Part shown: positions 48,463-56,710 of the stretch, in pieces
Layout: each line of letters starts with the position of its first letter
Numbering within the stretch: the first letter of the stretch is position 1
Made by a program: the position numbers and the translations under genes
DNA from: [Mycobacterium] fortunisiensis
GTDB lineage: Bacteria > Actinomycetota > Actinomycetes > Mycobacteriales > Mycobacteriaceae
Assembly: GCF_019050325.1 (NCBI RefSeq)
Contig: NZ_VOMB01000021.1
Span: 124,001 to 188,000 of the forward strand
DNA: 64,000 nucleotides
Direction: 5' to 3'
The notes under the pieces: model-generated
The model's input: only the letters and a program-made list of their open reading frames with translations
Told to the model about the DNA's origin: nothing
The model's database searches: none

Positions 48463-49124
48463 GTGAGGTCGCTTTCTTGAGTAACCGGCGCCAACCACAG
48501 GCCGACGATCGCGTCGATCAATCCCGACGCGGCGCCCTGCCATGAAGTCCTGGGCACCTCCCCGCCCTGGGCCAGGGCCCGTTCCCGGTCGGCGCAACTG
48601 TGCATCAGCAGGTTGCGCGCCATGATGTTTCGTTCGGCGCGGATGGCGTCCGGCAGGTCGGGCAGGCAGCTGTTCATACCCTTGATGACCTGTACCAGCG
48701 ACTCCGAACTGAGCGCATCGCGGACCACGATGCCGTGGTAGGCCGGATCGGTCATCACCTGCGCGGCGAAACGCGCATACCAGGTCGGATTACCCAGTGC
48801 CGCGAGGTGGTCGGTGAGCGGGCAGACCAGGCACGCCACCCAGTCCCGCAGCTCACTCGAATCACCGAGGCGTTCGATCATCTGCTCGCGCAGTGCTTCG
48901 ACAGGTCCGCGGTGCTTGTGTTCGATGGCCCGGACGAGATCGGTCTTGGTACCGAAGTGGTATCCGACTGCGGCGTTGTTGCCCTGCCCGGCCGCCTCGC
49001 TGACCTGACGGTTGGACACCGCGAACACGCCATGCTCGGCGTAGAGCCGTTCCGCCGCCTTGAGAATGGCCTCCTGAGTGGAGCTGGCCCGGTCGGCCCG
49101 CGCCGTCCGACTGGCTGTGGTCAC
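48459..49124 (-). CDS. TetR-family transcriptional regulator
   Basis: A TetR protein of about 221 residues with helix-turn-helix around AEHGVFAVSNRQVSEAAGQG and NNAAVGYHFGTKTDLV. The start is uncertain: the frame reaches GTG 49163, which lies inside the palindrome at 49154-49172, so a downstream start (TTG 49136 or GTG 49124) is more likely. It heads a run of minus genes (ferredoxin, P450, amidohydrolase, M24 pair, crotonase) and probably represses its own operon and the SDR at 49200. Confidence 0.88.
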   Translation of the reverse strand: MTTASRTARADRASSTQEAILKAAERLYAEHGVFAVSNRQVSEAAGQGNNAAVGYHFGTKTDLVRAIEHKHRGPVEALREQMIERLGDSSELRDWVACLVCPLTDHLAALGNPTWYARFAAQVMTDPAYHGIVVRDALSSESLVQVIKGMNSCLPDLPDAIRAERNIMARNLLMHSCADRERALAQGGEVPRTSWQGAASGLIDAIVGLWLAPVTQESDLT

Positions 49125-49153
49125 CGTTACAGTCAACGCCCTTCCTGTCACTA

Positions 49154-49172
49154 AGTCAAGCACTTGATTTAA
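49154..49172. promoter_or_regulatory. Operator pair, copy 1 (AGTCAAG-type)
   Basis: AGTCAAGCACTTGATTTAA carries the palindrome TCAAG-N2-CTTGA. It overlaps the 5' end of the TetR reading frame. The core matches the published KstR2 consensus AnCAAGnnCTTGnT at nine of ten fixed bases. A 17/19 match lies at 50081, in front of the neighbouring SDR gene. Confidence 0.65.
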
Positions 49173-49199
49173 AACTGGGGCGCCGGCGTCGTGCCTGGT

Positions 49200-50009
49200 T
49201 CAGGACTTGTTCTTACGGGCGATGACCTTGCCCGCCACAGTTCCGCCGTCGATCGGCAGCACCGTCCCGGTGACATAGCGCGATCGGTCGGTGGCGAAGT
49301 ACAACGCCGCCTCGGCGACGTCTTCGACGGTCCCCTCGCGCTTGAGCGGGCGGTCGTTGCGCATCTGGGCCCGAATCCCGGCCTCGAACTCCTCGATGCG
49401 CTCACGTTCCTCCGGCGAGGCCGACTTCGCCACGATTGCGGTGCGGATATTGCCCGGGGCGATCGCATTGACCCGAATCTCGTAGTGCGCCAGCTCGATT
49501 GCCGCAGACTTGGTGAACTGGATGACGGCGGCCTTGGACGCCCGGTAGGTCATCACTCCCCCGCCGGCCTGAATGCCGCCGATCGAGGTCAGGTTGAGGA
49601 TCGAACCACCGCCGTGCTCGGCCATGTAGCGCGCGGCATCGCGGGTGCCGGCCATCACGGCACGGACGTTCACCCGCATCACCGTGTCGAAGTCGGCCAG
49701 GTCGTCGTCGAGAAAGCGCCGGTGCATCCGACCCGACACCCCGGCGTTGTTGACCATGACGTCGAGACCGCCGAAGGCTTCCACCGCCGTCGACACCAGG
49801 GCACCGACTTGCTCGACATCACCGACGTCGGCGAACAGGAACCGGACGTCTTCGCCCAGTTCGTCGGCCAGCGCCTTACCGCGGTCGTCGTCGACATCAC
49901 CGATCAGCACCCGGGCGCCTTCGGCGGCGAACCGACGCACCAACCCCTCACCGAGACCCGACGCCCCGCCGGTGATCACCGCGACTTTTCCCGCCAGTTC
50001 ATTGCTCAT
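49200..50009 (-). CDS. Short-chain dehydrogenase/reductase
   Basis: A 269-residue SDR with TGGASGLG, NNAG, Ser in TSIGG and YRASK. It has an extra C-terminal stretch, GGTVAGKVIARKNKS. ATG 50009 is preferred; a longer frame reaches 50063. It lies just upstream of the TetR-P450 operon on the same strand and has the second copy of the AGTCAAG operator 72 bases before its start, so it likely shares that regulation. Confidence 0.9.
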   Translation of the reverse strand: MSNELAGKVAVITGGASGLGEGLVRRFAAEGARVLIGDVDDDRGKALADELGEDVRFLFADVGDVEQVGALVSTAVEAFGGLDVMVNNAGVSGRMHRRFLDDDLADFDTVMRVNVRAVMAGTRDAARYMAEHGGGSILNLTSIGGIQAGGGVMTYRASKAAVIQFTKSAAIELAHYEIRVNAIAPGNIRTAIVAKSASPEERERIEEFEAGIRAQMRNDRPLKREGTVEDVAEAALYFATDRSRYVTGTVLPIDGGTVAGKVIARKNKS

Positions 50010-50080
50010 GTAGGCCGCAAGCCCCTTCCTCGTCGGCCGCGCTCCGGCGGCGGTTCGACTCAACCCGCTCGACGGCGTTC

Positions 50081-50099
50081 AGTCAAGCAACTGATTTAA
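50081..50099. promoter_or_regulatory. Operator pair, copy 2 (AGTCAAG-type)
   Basis: AGTCAAGCAACTGATTTAA matches the site at 49154 at 17 of 19 bases in the same orientation. The gap it lies in (50010-50189) separates the SDR from the divergent MpaB-like gene. Confidence 0.6.
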
Positions 50100-50155
50100 C
50101 TCGGGGGCCTCCGTCGCACCTCGGCCTTGACCTTCGTGGGCGGCACGGGCCAGAA

Positions 50156-50172
50156 TCCTACAAAGTGTAGGA
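50156..50172. promoter_or_regulatory. Palindromic operator upstream of MpaB-like gene
   Basis: TCCTACA-AAG-TGTAGGA has exact 7-bp arms and ends 17 bases before ATG 50190. The TetR gene two genes downstream is the natural candidate to bind it. Confidence 0.65.
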
Positions 50173-50189
50173 AATTGAAGGGGGCGCTC

Positions 50190-51263
50190 ATGGGCACGAT
50201 CCGGGACTGGCTGTCATTACCCACCGCCGAGCCGGCCGAGGACTACGGATTCTTCGGGCCCGACTCGGTGACCTGGAAGGTCTGGAGCTATCCGACCTCG
50301 CTGTCGATCGGATTCCAGCGCGCGGTCGTCATCGAGGAGCTCGACCCCGCGCTCGTGGCCGCGGTGGACCACACCCAGGGCATCTACCAGCGCCCCCGGA
50401 CCCGTTACGACCGCACGCTGCGCTACTTCGCCATGGTGGCCTTCGACGACAGCCCCTCGGCCGCCGAGGTCGCCGACGTCCTGGTCAAGATCCATTCCAA
50501 GGCGGTGGGCACGGACCCGGTGACCGGACGCAGCTACGACGCCAACGACCCCGCCTCTCAGCTGTGGATCCACCTGACCGCCTGGCATTCCATCCTGTGT
50601 GCCTATGAGAAGTTCGGCCCCGGCCGGCTGACCGATGAGGAGGAGCGGCAGTACTGGGACGAATGCGCGCGGGCCGCCGAACTACAGACGTTCGATCCGG
50701 CCGACGTGCCGCGCACCCGCGACGGCATCCGCGAGTACTTCGACCAGATGCGGCCGCAGCTGATCGGCTCGGACATCGCCAAGAAGGCGATGAACCACCT
50801 GCTGCGAGCCGAGGTGATGCTGCCGCGGATGCCGCTCCTGCTGCGGCCGGGTACCCGGGTGATCACGGCCCTGCTCCGTCGTGCCACCCTGGCCACCATG
50901 CCCCGGTGGATGCGAAAGATGGGCGGGCTGGGCACATCCCGCGTCCTCGACGCCGCCATCGTGCCGCCGATGAGCGCGGCGTTCACGGTGATTTCGATGA
51001 GCACCCGACTCCAGCTCATCCTGCTACGGCTGATCTCGCCGGCGACCTTGCCGATCGGCACCCGGGTGCTGCGCGGAATCACGCCGCACTGCCGGGTCAC
51101 CACCACGCCGCGCGAAGCCCAACAGCTGTACGGCTACGCCATCCCGGCCCAGGCACATCGCGAGTTCCGCGAGAAGCAGCACGCCCGCGTCTTCGGCGAA
51201 GGCCGCCCGCCCAGCGAACAGGGCATCGTCGAATCCGAGCCCCTCCTCGGGACGATCAGCTGA
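50190..51263 (+). CDS. MpaB/latex-clearing-type oxygenase (DUF2236)
   Basis: A 357-residue member of the ER-bound oxygenase MpaB/rubber oxygenase Lcp family. Typical segments are FGPDSVTWKVWSYPTSL, HSKAVGTDPVTGRSYDAND, LWIHLTAWHSILCAYEKFG and a C-terminal TPREAQQLYGYAIP. Characterised relatives use a b-type haem to cleave carbon-carbon double bonds of isoprenoids, so a terpenoid-like substrate is possible. ATG 50190 follows AAGGGGG. The stop overlaps the next gene (TGATG). Confidence 0.85.
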   Translation: MGTIRDWLSLPTAEPAEDYGFFGPDSVTWKVWSYPTSLSIGFQRAVVIEELDPALVAAVDHTQGIYQRPRTRYDRTLRYFAMVAFDDSPSAAEVADVLVKIHSKAVGTDPVTGRSYDANDPASQLWIHLTAWHSILCAYEKFGPGRLTDEEERQYWDECARAAELQTFDPADVPRTRDGIREYFDQMRPQLIGSDIAKKAMNHLLRAEVMLPRMPLLLRPGTRVITALLRRATLATMPRWMRKMGGLGTSRVLDAAIVPPMSAAFTVISMSTRLQLILLRLISPATLPIGTRVLRGITPHCRVTTTPREAQQLYGYAIPAQAHREFREKQHARVFGEGRPPSEQGIVESEPLLGTIS

Positions 51264-51496
51264 TGTCCGTGCTGCGCACCGTATTCGACCGTCAGGTGAG
51301 CATCCGCCAACTTTTCTATCTGGCGGTGACCGCCGGCGTCATCGTCGGGTTGCCCTACCTCATCGTCGGCGTCATCTGGGCCTCGATGCACGCCGACCAC
51401 CTGCGCACGCTGTCGGGGGCCGATCAACTGTTCTCGATACTCGGCGAAGTCGTGGCCTGGCCCGTATTGCTGATCGCCGACGTCAGTCTGGTCTGA
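51263..51496 (+). CDS. Small membrane protein
   Basis: A 77-residue protein with two likely membrane helices (YLAVTAGVIVGLPYLIVGVI and an ILGEVVAWPVLLIADV segment near the C-terminus). ATG 51263 shares one base with the MpaB-like stop, which supports it as a real gene. Function unknown; the coupling suggests it anchors or assists the oxygenase or its substrate uptake. Confidence 0.75.
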   Translation: MSVLRTVFDRQVSIRQLFYLAVTAGVIVGLPYLIVGVIWASMHADHLRTLSGADQLFSILGEVVAWPVLLIADVSLV

Positions 51497-51501
51497 GTCC
51501 G

Positions 51502-52125
51502 TTGGTCGACACCGCCGCGAACCGAACCCGCGCCGAGCATCTCGGACCCCAGCGACGTCGTCCACAGGTGCTCGACACCGCCTTGGAGATCGCGGCCGCC
51601 GACGGGGTGGGCGCGGTCACCATGGGTGCCATCGCCGCCCGGCTGGGTGTCACCCGGCCGGTGGTGTACGCGTGCTATCCCGGCCGCGGCGAAGTGCTGG
51701 CCGCGCTGCTGCAACGCGAAACCGACCGCGTGCTGGCCGATTTGTCGGCGATGCTGCCGCCACCGCGTACCGGCTCGATCGAGCAGCTGTTCACCGACGG
51801 CTTCCGCGAGCTGCTGGCCGTGGTGCAAGACCAACCCGCGCCGTGGCGGATCATGTTCGCCACCGATCTGGATCCGGTTCTGAGCACCGCGATTTCGCAG
51901 GGGCGGGCGCAGCTCAGCGCTCAGGTCGCGGCCGTGATGCGCCCGCTGCTGGTGCGCCGGCAGGTCACCGATGTCGACCACCTACTGGGCCCGCTGTCCG
52001 AGGTCTTCCTGGCGATCAGTGAGGCCGCGATCCGGATGCTGCTCGACGAGGCCCAGCACTGGACACCCGCGAGCCTGGCCGCAGTGGTCGGCCCGGCCGC
52101 CTACCGGGCCCTGCGCGTCGGCTGA
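51502..52125 (+). CDS. TetR-family transcriptional regulator
   Basis: A 207-residue TetR protein with helix-turn-helix GVGAVTMGAIAARLGVTRPV and VYACYPGRGEVLAALL. The start is TTG 51502, 5 bases after the small membrane gene, so the three genes form one operon. It likely controls this operon through the palindrome at 50156-50172. Confidence 0.87.
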   Translation: MVDTAANRTRAEHLGPQRRRPQVLDTALEIAAADGVGAVTMGAIAARLGVTRPVVYACYPGRGEVLAALLQRETDRVLADLSAMLPPPRTGSIEQLFTDGFRELLAVVQDQPAPWRIMFATDLDPVLSTAISQGRAQLSAQVAAVMRPLLVRRQVTDVDHLLGPLSEVFLAISEAAIRMLLDEAQHWTPASLAAVVGPAAYRALRVG

Positions 52126-52135
52126 CCGGGCTTGC

Positions 52136-52975
52136 TCAGTTGCGCACTGAGGACAGGAAATCCAGCAGTACCTCGACGAGTGCGGGGGGCTGTTCGATCT
52201 GTGGGCAGTGCCCGGCGTCGGCGATCACCGCGCTGCGAGCACCGGTGATCTGGCCGGCGATCTCCGCCGCCCACCCCGACGGCAGCAGCTTGTCGCGCTC
52301 CCCCTCGATGATCATGGCCGGCACGGCGATGCGGTGATAGGCGCGTTGCGACGACGGCGTCGCCGGCGCCTCCAGCCCCGGCCGCCGGAACCGGGCCGCC
52401 GCCAGGGATTCCCAGGCTCCCGGCGCGATGCTCGACTCGTACCGACGCTGCAGGTACGCCTCGTCGGCCGGGTACGCCGGGTCGGCGAACAGCGCGGTCA
52501 CGATTCGCCGCATGCCGTCCAGGGTGGCGTCGTAGTCGTACAACGCCGCCGAGTGCTCGTTGCGCTGGATCTCCCCGCCTCCGCAGATCGCGGTGAGCGA
52601 CCGCACCGGCAGCCGCGGCGTCTCGGAGGTGGTGTCCACGAGCAGGTTGATCGCACCCATCGAGTTGCCGACGAAATGAGCTGAGGCGACACCGAGTTCG
52701 GCGCAGAACCGGGCGATGTGACGGATCCGCATGCCACGGCCGTCGTTGAAATCGATGACCTTGGCGCTGTCCCCGAAACCCAGCATGTCCGGGGCGAGCA
52801 CCCGATACTGCTCGGCCAGTGCGTCGATGACGCGCTCCCAGCCGAGTTCGGCGCCGGCACCGAACTCGCCGCCGTGCAGCAGCACCAGCGGATCACCCTG
52901 TCCCGCTTCCAGATAGCCGGTGGTCAAACCGTCGACGGTGATCGTCTTGCGCGTGAAGGTGTGCTGTGTCGTCAC
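52136..52975 (-). CDS. Alpha/beta hydrolase (meta-cleavage hydrolase type)
   Basis: A 279-residue hydrolase with HGGEFGAGAELGWERV, Ser105 in GNSMG, Asp in EGERDKLLP and His in ADAGHCPQIEQP. The pattern resembles BphD/HsaD-type C-C hydrolases that split ring-cleavage products. GTG 52975 overlaps the FMN reductase stop by four bases. It is the last of nine genes in the operon, which also starts with a hydrolase of this kind, so two different ring-cleavage products may be handled. Confidence 0.88.
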   Translation of the reverse strand: MTTQHTFTRKTITVDGLTTGYLEAGQGDPLVLLHGGEFGAGAELGWERVIDALAEQYRVLAPDMLGFGDSAKVIDFNDGRGMRIRHIARFCAELGVASAHFVGNSMGAINLLVDTTSETPRLPVRSLTAICGGGEIQRNEHSAALYDYDATLDGMRRIVTALFADPAYPADEAYLQRRYESSIAPGAWESLAAARFRRPGLEAPATPSSQRAYHRIAVPAMIIEGERDKLLPSGWAAEIAGQITGARSAVIADAGHCPQIEQPPALVEVLLDFLSSVRN

Positions 52976-53553
52976 TGCCGCACTCCGCCCGTGCGCCCGA
53001 ACGTCAACAGCTGAGTGGCCAGCAGGTCGAGCTGACCACGCACCGTATCGTCGGACAGGTCGCCGGTCTCGGACCAGATCTTGTCGGCCGAGTTGATCGC
53101 CACCCCCAGCGGCGTCGGCCAAGCCCGCAACGCGTGACCGATGGAACGCAACTGGCCCAGCGTCCCGACGGCGGCCTGCCAGCCGTAGGCACAGCTGATG
53201 CAACCCCACGGGGTGTTGTCGAGATACACCCGCGGGTCTTCACGCAGGTCCTCGATGTAGTCCAGCGCGTTCTTGACCAGACCGGAGATCGCCCCGTGGT
53301 AGCCGGGGGAACCCACCACCACCGCATCCGCGTCACGCAGTGCCGAGACGAACTCCAGCGCGGCGGGCGTGCGCTCCAGCGAATGCGGCGCGTACATCGG
53401 CAAGTCCAGATCCGGCCCGGCGAACATCCGGGTCCGGCCTCCTTGCCGCTCCACCGATTCCAGGCAGTACCGCACGGCCCGCTCGGTGGAGGAATCGGCG
53501 CGCAGGGTGCCGCCGAGCCCGACCACGAACGGGACCTTCTCAGTTGACGTCAT
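52972..53553 (-). CDS. NADPH-dependent FMN reductase
   Basis: A 193-residue flavodoxin-like reductase with LGGTLRADSSTERAV (FMN phosphate loop) and GSPGYHGAISGLVKNALDYI. It would supply reduced FMN to a flavin-dependent monooxygenase. The LLM-class enzyme at 55403 in the same operon is the obvious client. It lies 6 bases after the cyclase-family gene. Confidence 0.9.
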   Translation of the reverse strand: MTSTEKVPFVVGLGGTLRADSSTERAVRYCLESVERQGGRTRMFAGPDLDLPMYAPHSLERTPAALEFVSALRDADAVVVGSPGYHGAISGLVKNALDYIEDLREDPRVYLDNTPWGCISCAYGWQAAVGTLGQLRSIGHALRAWPTPLGVAINSADKIWSETGDLSDDTVRGQLDLLATQLLTFGRTGGVRQ

Positions 53554-53559
53554 ACTTCC

Positions 53560-54558
53560 TCATTTGATCGCAATGGGATTCACCGGCGAGCCGACGGCGC
53601 CGGTGACGCGCAGCGGCGGGGCGATGAGCTGGAACTCGTAGACCCCGTCGGCGGCGCAGTCGGCGGCCAGCGCGCCGAGATCCCAGTATTCGCCGAGCAT
53701 CAGGCCCATGTCGCGCAGACAGAGCATGTGCATCGGCAGAAACGTGCCCTCGACGCCGTTGGCCGGATCGGGGTCTTCGACCATCAGATTGTCGGCGGCC
53801 ACGGCGGCGACCTCGTGGTCGTGCAGCCACGAGGCGCAGTGCCAGTCCAGCCCGGAGCCCGGCTCGGTTCCGTCGCCGTTGGCCAAAAACCTTGTCCACC
53901 AACCGGTGTGCACCACCACGATGTCACCGGCACCGATGGTCACGCCTTGAGCGCGGGCCACGTCGTCGAGCTCGGCCGGGGTGATCGGGTTGCCCGGTTC
54001 CAGGAACTGCTCGGCACCACGATGACGGACCACGTCCAGCAGCACCCCGCGCGACGTGATGCCCTTGCCGTCCACCTTGTCGATGCCACAGTGGAAGGCA
54101 CCGAAGCTGGTGACCGAATCGGCCGGGAACCCGTTGTAGAGCTTGTCCTCGTAGTAGACGTGGCTCAGTGCATCCCACTGCGTGGCGGCCTGCAGCGGCA
54201 TGACGATCATGTCGTCGTTGAACCGGAACGGGTTGTCCACGAAGAACTCGCTGACCTCATGGGCCACCGAATTGCGCAGCCACTGCGGGCCGTACCGGGC
54301 CAGCGTGTTGGCGTCGCCGCCGTCCACCGTCATCACGTGTGTCGGGTTCTGCCGGAATTGGAACGCCCCCTGCGGCCCGGCCGAGGAGAAGTCCCCGCCG
54401 AGCGCGAACACCTTGCCCTGGGTGACCAATGATGCACCCTCGGCGACCTTCTCGGCGGTGATCAGGTTCAGCGTTCCCAGCTCGTCGGCGTCGCCCCAGC
54501 GGCCCCAGTTGCGCACATCGTCGGCGACCTTGCGGAAGTCGCTCATCGTCGAGGCCAC
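53560..54558 (-). CDS. Cyclase-family (kynurenine formamidase-like) hydrolase
   Basis: A 332-residue member of the metal-dependent cyclase family. The usual HxGTHxDxxxH metal motif appears in altered form as LQAATQWDALSHVYY, keeping Asp and the last His but not the first His residues. Further features are NWGRWGDADELGTLN and IVVVHTGWWTRF. It may hydrolyse a lactone or amide. GTG 54558 follows AGGAG by six bases; an ATG lies 12 bases downstream. Confidence 0.85.
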   Translation of the reverse strand: MASTMSDFRKVADDVRNWGRWGDADELGTLNLITAEKVAEGASLVTQGKVFALGGDFSSAGPQGAFQFRQNPTHVMTVDGGDANTLARYGPQWLRNSVAHEVSEFFVDNPFRFNDDMIVMPLQAATQWDALSHVYYEDKLYNGFPADSVTSFGAFHCGIDKVDGKGITSRGVLLDVVRHRGAEQFLEPGNPITPAELDDVARAQGVTIGAGDIVVVHTGWWTRFLANGDGTEPGSGLDWHCASWLHDHEVAAVAADNLMVEDPDPANGVEGTFLPMHMLCLRDMGLMLGEYWDLGALAADCAADGVYEFQLIAPPLRVTGAVGSPVNPIAIK

Positions 54559-54560
54559 GC

Positions 54561-55406
54561 TCAGCTCCTCTGCTCGGGGTCGGCGGTCATCAGGGCCGCC
54601 TCACGCTGCGCCAGAATACCGCCGTCGGCCCAGATCACCTGGCCGGTCACATAACTGGCCGCGGCACTCCCGAGGAACAGCAGCAGCGCAGCCTGTTCGG
54701 CCGGCTCCGAATTTCGGCCCAGCGGGGTGGTGAACGAATCGAGGTACTGCTGCCCGTAGGCCGAACGCAGCTGGTCCAGAATGGGCGTATCGGTGACACC
54801 CGGCCCCGTGCAGTTGATCCGGACACCGCGGGCCCCGAGTTCGCCGACCCGGCGCATGCCGTAGAGAATCATCGCCTCCTTGGACAGTCGATAACCCCCG
54901 TCGGCCAGTGCCTCCGGATGCTCGGCGCACCAAAGCAACCCCTCGTCGACTGACCGGGTGTCGAGCAAACCCGCTGTGATATCGCGGTTTTCGCGATACC
55001 CGGACGCCGCGAGCGATGACACCGAGGTGATCGATCCGCCCGGTGCGATGCGCTCCTCGATCGCCTCGGTGAACTGCCGGGTGCCCAGGAAGTTGATCCG
55101 CACCACCAGAAGCGGGTCGCCGATGCCCGAGGACACCCCGGCCACGTTGAACAGGGCGTCCACCTGTCCCTCGACCGTCCCGGCCGCGCGGTCCACGGAC
55201 TGCGGGTCGGCCAGGTCCAGCTCGATGAAGGTGTCGGGCCGGCGCTCGGGCGGCCGGACGTCCAGGCCCGTCACCCGGGCGCCGAGCTCACCCAGCGCCC
55301 GGGCGACCTCGGCGCCGATACCCGACCCGCAGCCGGTGACCACAACGTGCTTGCCGTCGTAGCGCACCAGCTCGCCTGGTGCAGACACGTGTGCGGCTCC
55401 GCTCAA
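54561..55406 (-). CDS. SDR, 3-alpha-hydroxysteroid-dehydrogenase-like
   Basis: A 281-residue SDR with TGCGSGIG, NVAG and catalytic Ser in SVSSLAASG. Tyr/Lys (YRLSK) come about 30 residues later than usual. That insertion is typical of the 3-alpha-hydroxysteroid dehydrogenase/carbonyl reductase group. TTG 55406 gives a four-base overlap with the LLM gene, matching the coupling elsewhere in the operon; GTG 55388 with GGAG eight bases upstream is a good alternative. Confidence 0.87.
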   Translation of the reverse strand: MSGAAHVSAPGELVRYDGKHVVVTGCGSGIGAEVARALGELGARVTGLDVRPPERRPDTFIELDLADPQSVDRAAGTVEGQVDALFNVAGVSSGIGDPLLVVRINFLGTRQFTEAIEERIAPGGSITSVSSLAASGYRENRDITAGLLDTRSVDEGLLWCAEHPEALADGGYRLSKEAMILYGMRRVGELGARGVRINCTGPGVTDTPILDQLRSAYGQQYLDSFTTPLGRNSEPAEQAALLLFLGSAAASYVTGQVIWADGGILAQREAALMTADPEQRS

Positions 55407-56710
55407 CCCGCGGTTCCCCGAGCTTCCTTCTCCGCCTGGGCCGCCTTGACCCGGCCTTCGTTGATCTCGGCCATCGCCTCGGGAATCTCACCGGCGGTGA
55501 ACTTGTCACGACCGGTGGGCAGCCCGCCGAAGGCGTAGGTCTCGTCGAACAGCGGGGCATCCGACGGACGACGACGCGCCTCGACCTTCTCGATCACCGG
55601 CTCCAACCGCTTGGCCTTGTCCGCCACGGCCTTTGCATCCCGCTCGATGAACTCGGGCAGGATCTCCTTGCCCATGATCTCGATGGACTCCATGGTGCCC
55701 TCGTGGCTGCGCGGGTTGAGCAGCAGGATGATCTCGTCCACGCCGCTGGCTTCGTAGTTGCGCAGGAACTCGCGCACGGTGTCGGGTGAACCGATGGCTC
55801 CGCGGCCCGGGCCGTAGGCCAGGGTCGGATCCTCCTTGACCGCCTGCTCGTAGCGCTCCCACACCTTGGTGCGGCCGGGGGTGTGCATCCCGGTCAGGTA
55901 GTAGTGCATGATCCCGAACGAGAAGAATCCGCCGCCGATGCCCAGGCGCTTGAGCGCCTCGTCGTCGGATTTGGCCACCATCATCGACAGGTCACCGCCG
56001 ATGGCCAGGATGTTGGGGTTGATCGCCGGGGTGACGGGCGCACCCTGCTCTTCGAACTCCTTGTAGTACCCGTCGACACGCTCCTTGAGCGCCTCGGGAC
56101 CGGTGTAGGCGAAGCTCAGCGCGCCGATCGCCTTCTGCGCGGCCATCTGCACCGAGGACGGACGCGTGCACGCCACCCAGACCGGCGGGTGCGGGCTCTG
56201 CAGCGGCTTGGGAATCACGTTGCGGGCCGGCATCTCGACATGCTCGCCCTTGAAACCGGTGAACGGGGCCTCGGTCATGCAGCGGATCGAGACCTCAAGG
56301 GCCTCCTCCCACATGGTGCGCTTGTCGGCCGGATCGATGTCGAAACCACCCAGCTCGGCGACCGAGGAACCCTCACCGGTGCCGAACTCCACGCGCCCGT
56401 TGGACAGGTGGTCCAGGGTGGCGACGCGCTCGGCGATGCGGGCCGGGTGGTTGATCGGCGGCGGCAGGTGCATGACGCCGAAGCCGAGCCGAATGTCCTT
56501 GGTGCGCTGGCTGGCCGCGGCCAGGAACATCTCCGGCGCGGTGGAGTGGCAGTACTCCTCGAGGAAGTGGTGTTCGGTCAGCCAGACGGTGGAGAAGCCC
56601 GCCTTGTCGGCGGCCTCGACCTCGGTCAGGCCGTGCTGGAACAGCTGGTGCTCGTCGTCCTCCGACCACGGGCGGGGCAGCGGGAATTCGTAGAACAGCG
56701 AGATCTTCAT
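55403..56710 (-). CDS. LLM-class flavin-dependent oxidoreductase
   Basis: A 435-residue luciferase-like enzyme starting MKISLFYEFPLPRPWSEDD. It shows LTEHHFLEEYCHSTAPE, GRVEFGTGEGSS and PHPPVWVACTRPSS. The length exceeds simple F420 reductases and matches FMN-dependent monooxygenases. With an FMN reductase four genes downstream, a two-component monooxygenase such as a Baeyer-Villiger type is likely (inference). It overlaps the KstD-like gene by four bases. Confidence 0.88.
   Translation of the reverse strand: MKISLFYEFPLPRPWSEDDEHQLFQHGLTEVEAADKAGFSTVWLTEHHFLEEYCHSTAPEMFLAAASQRTKDIRLGFGVMHLPPPINHPARIAERVATLDHLSNGRVEFGTGEGSSVAELGGFDIDPADKRTMWEEALEVSIRCMTEAPFTGFKGEHVEMPARNVIPKPLQSPHPPVWVACTRPSSVQMAAQKAIGALSFAYTGPEALKERVDGYYKEFEEQGAPVTPAINPNILAIGGDLSMMVAKSDDEALKRLGIGGGFFSFGIMHYYLTGMHTPGRTKVWERYEQAVKEDPTLAYGPGRGAIGSPDTVREFLRNYEASGVDEIILLLNPRSHEGTMESIEIMGKEILPEFIERDAKAVADKAKRLEPVIEKVEARRRPSDAPLFDETYAFGGLPTGRDKFTAGEIPEAMAEINEGRVKAAQAEKEARGTAG

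Noticed and set aside
6269..49133. The 9-mer CGTTACAGT occurs upstream of the P450 at 6345 and near the TetR start at 49124.
   Set aside because: A 9-base match is expected by chance about once in 64 kb on both strands, and the surrounding bases differ.
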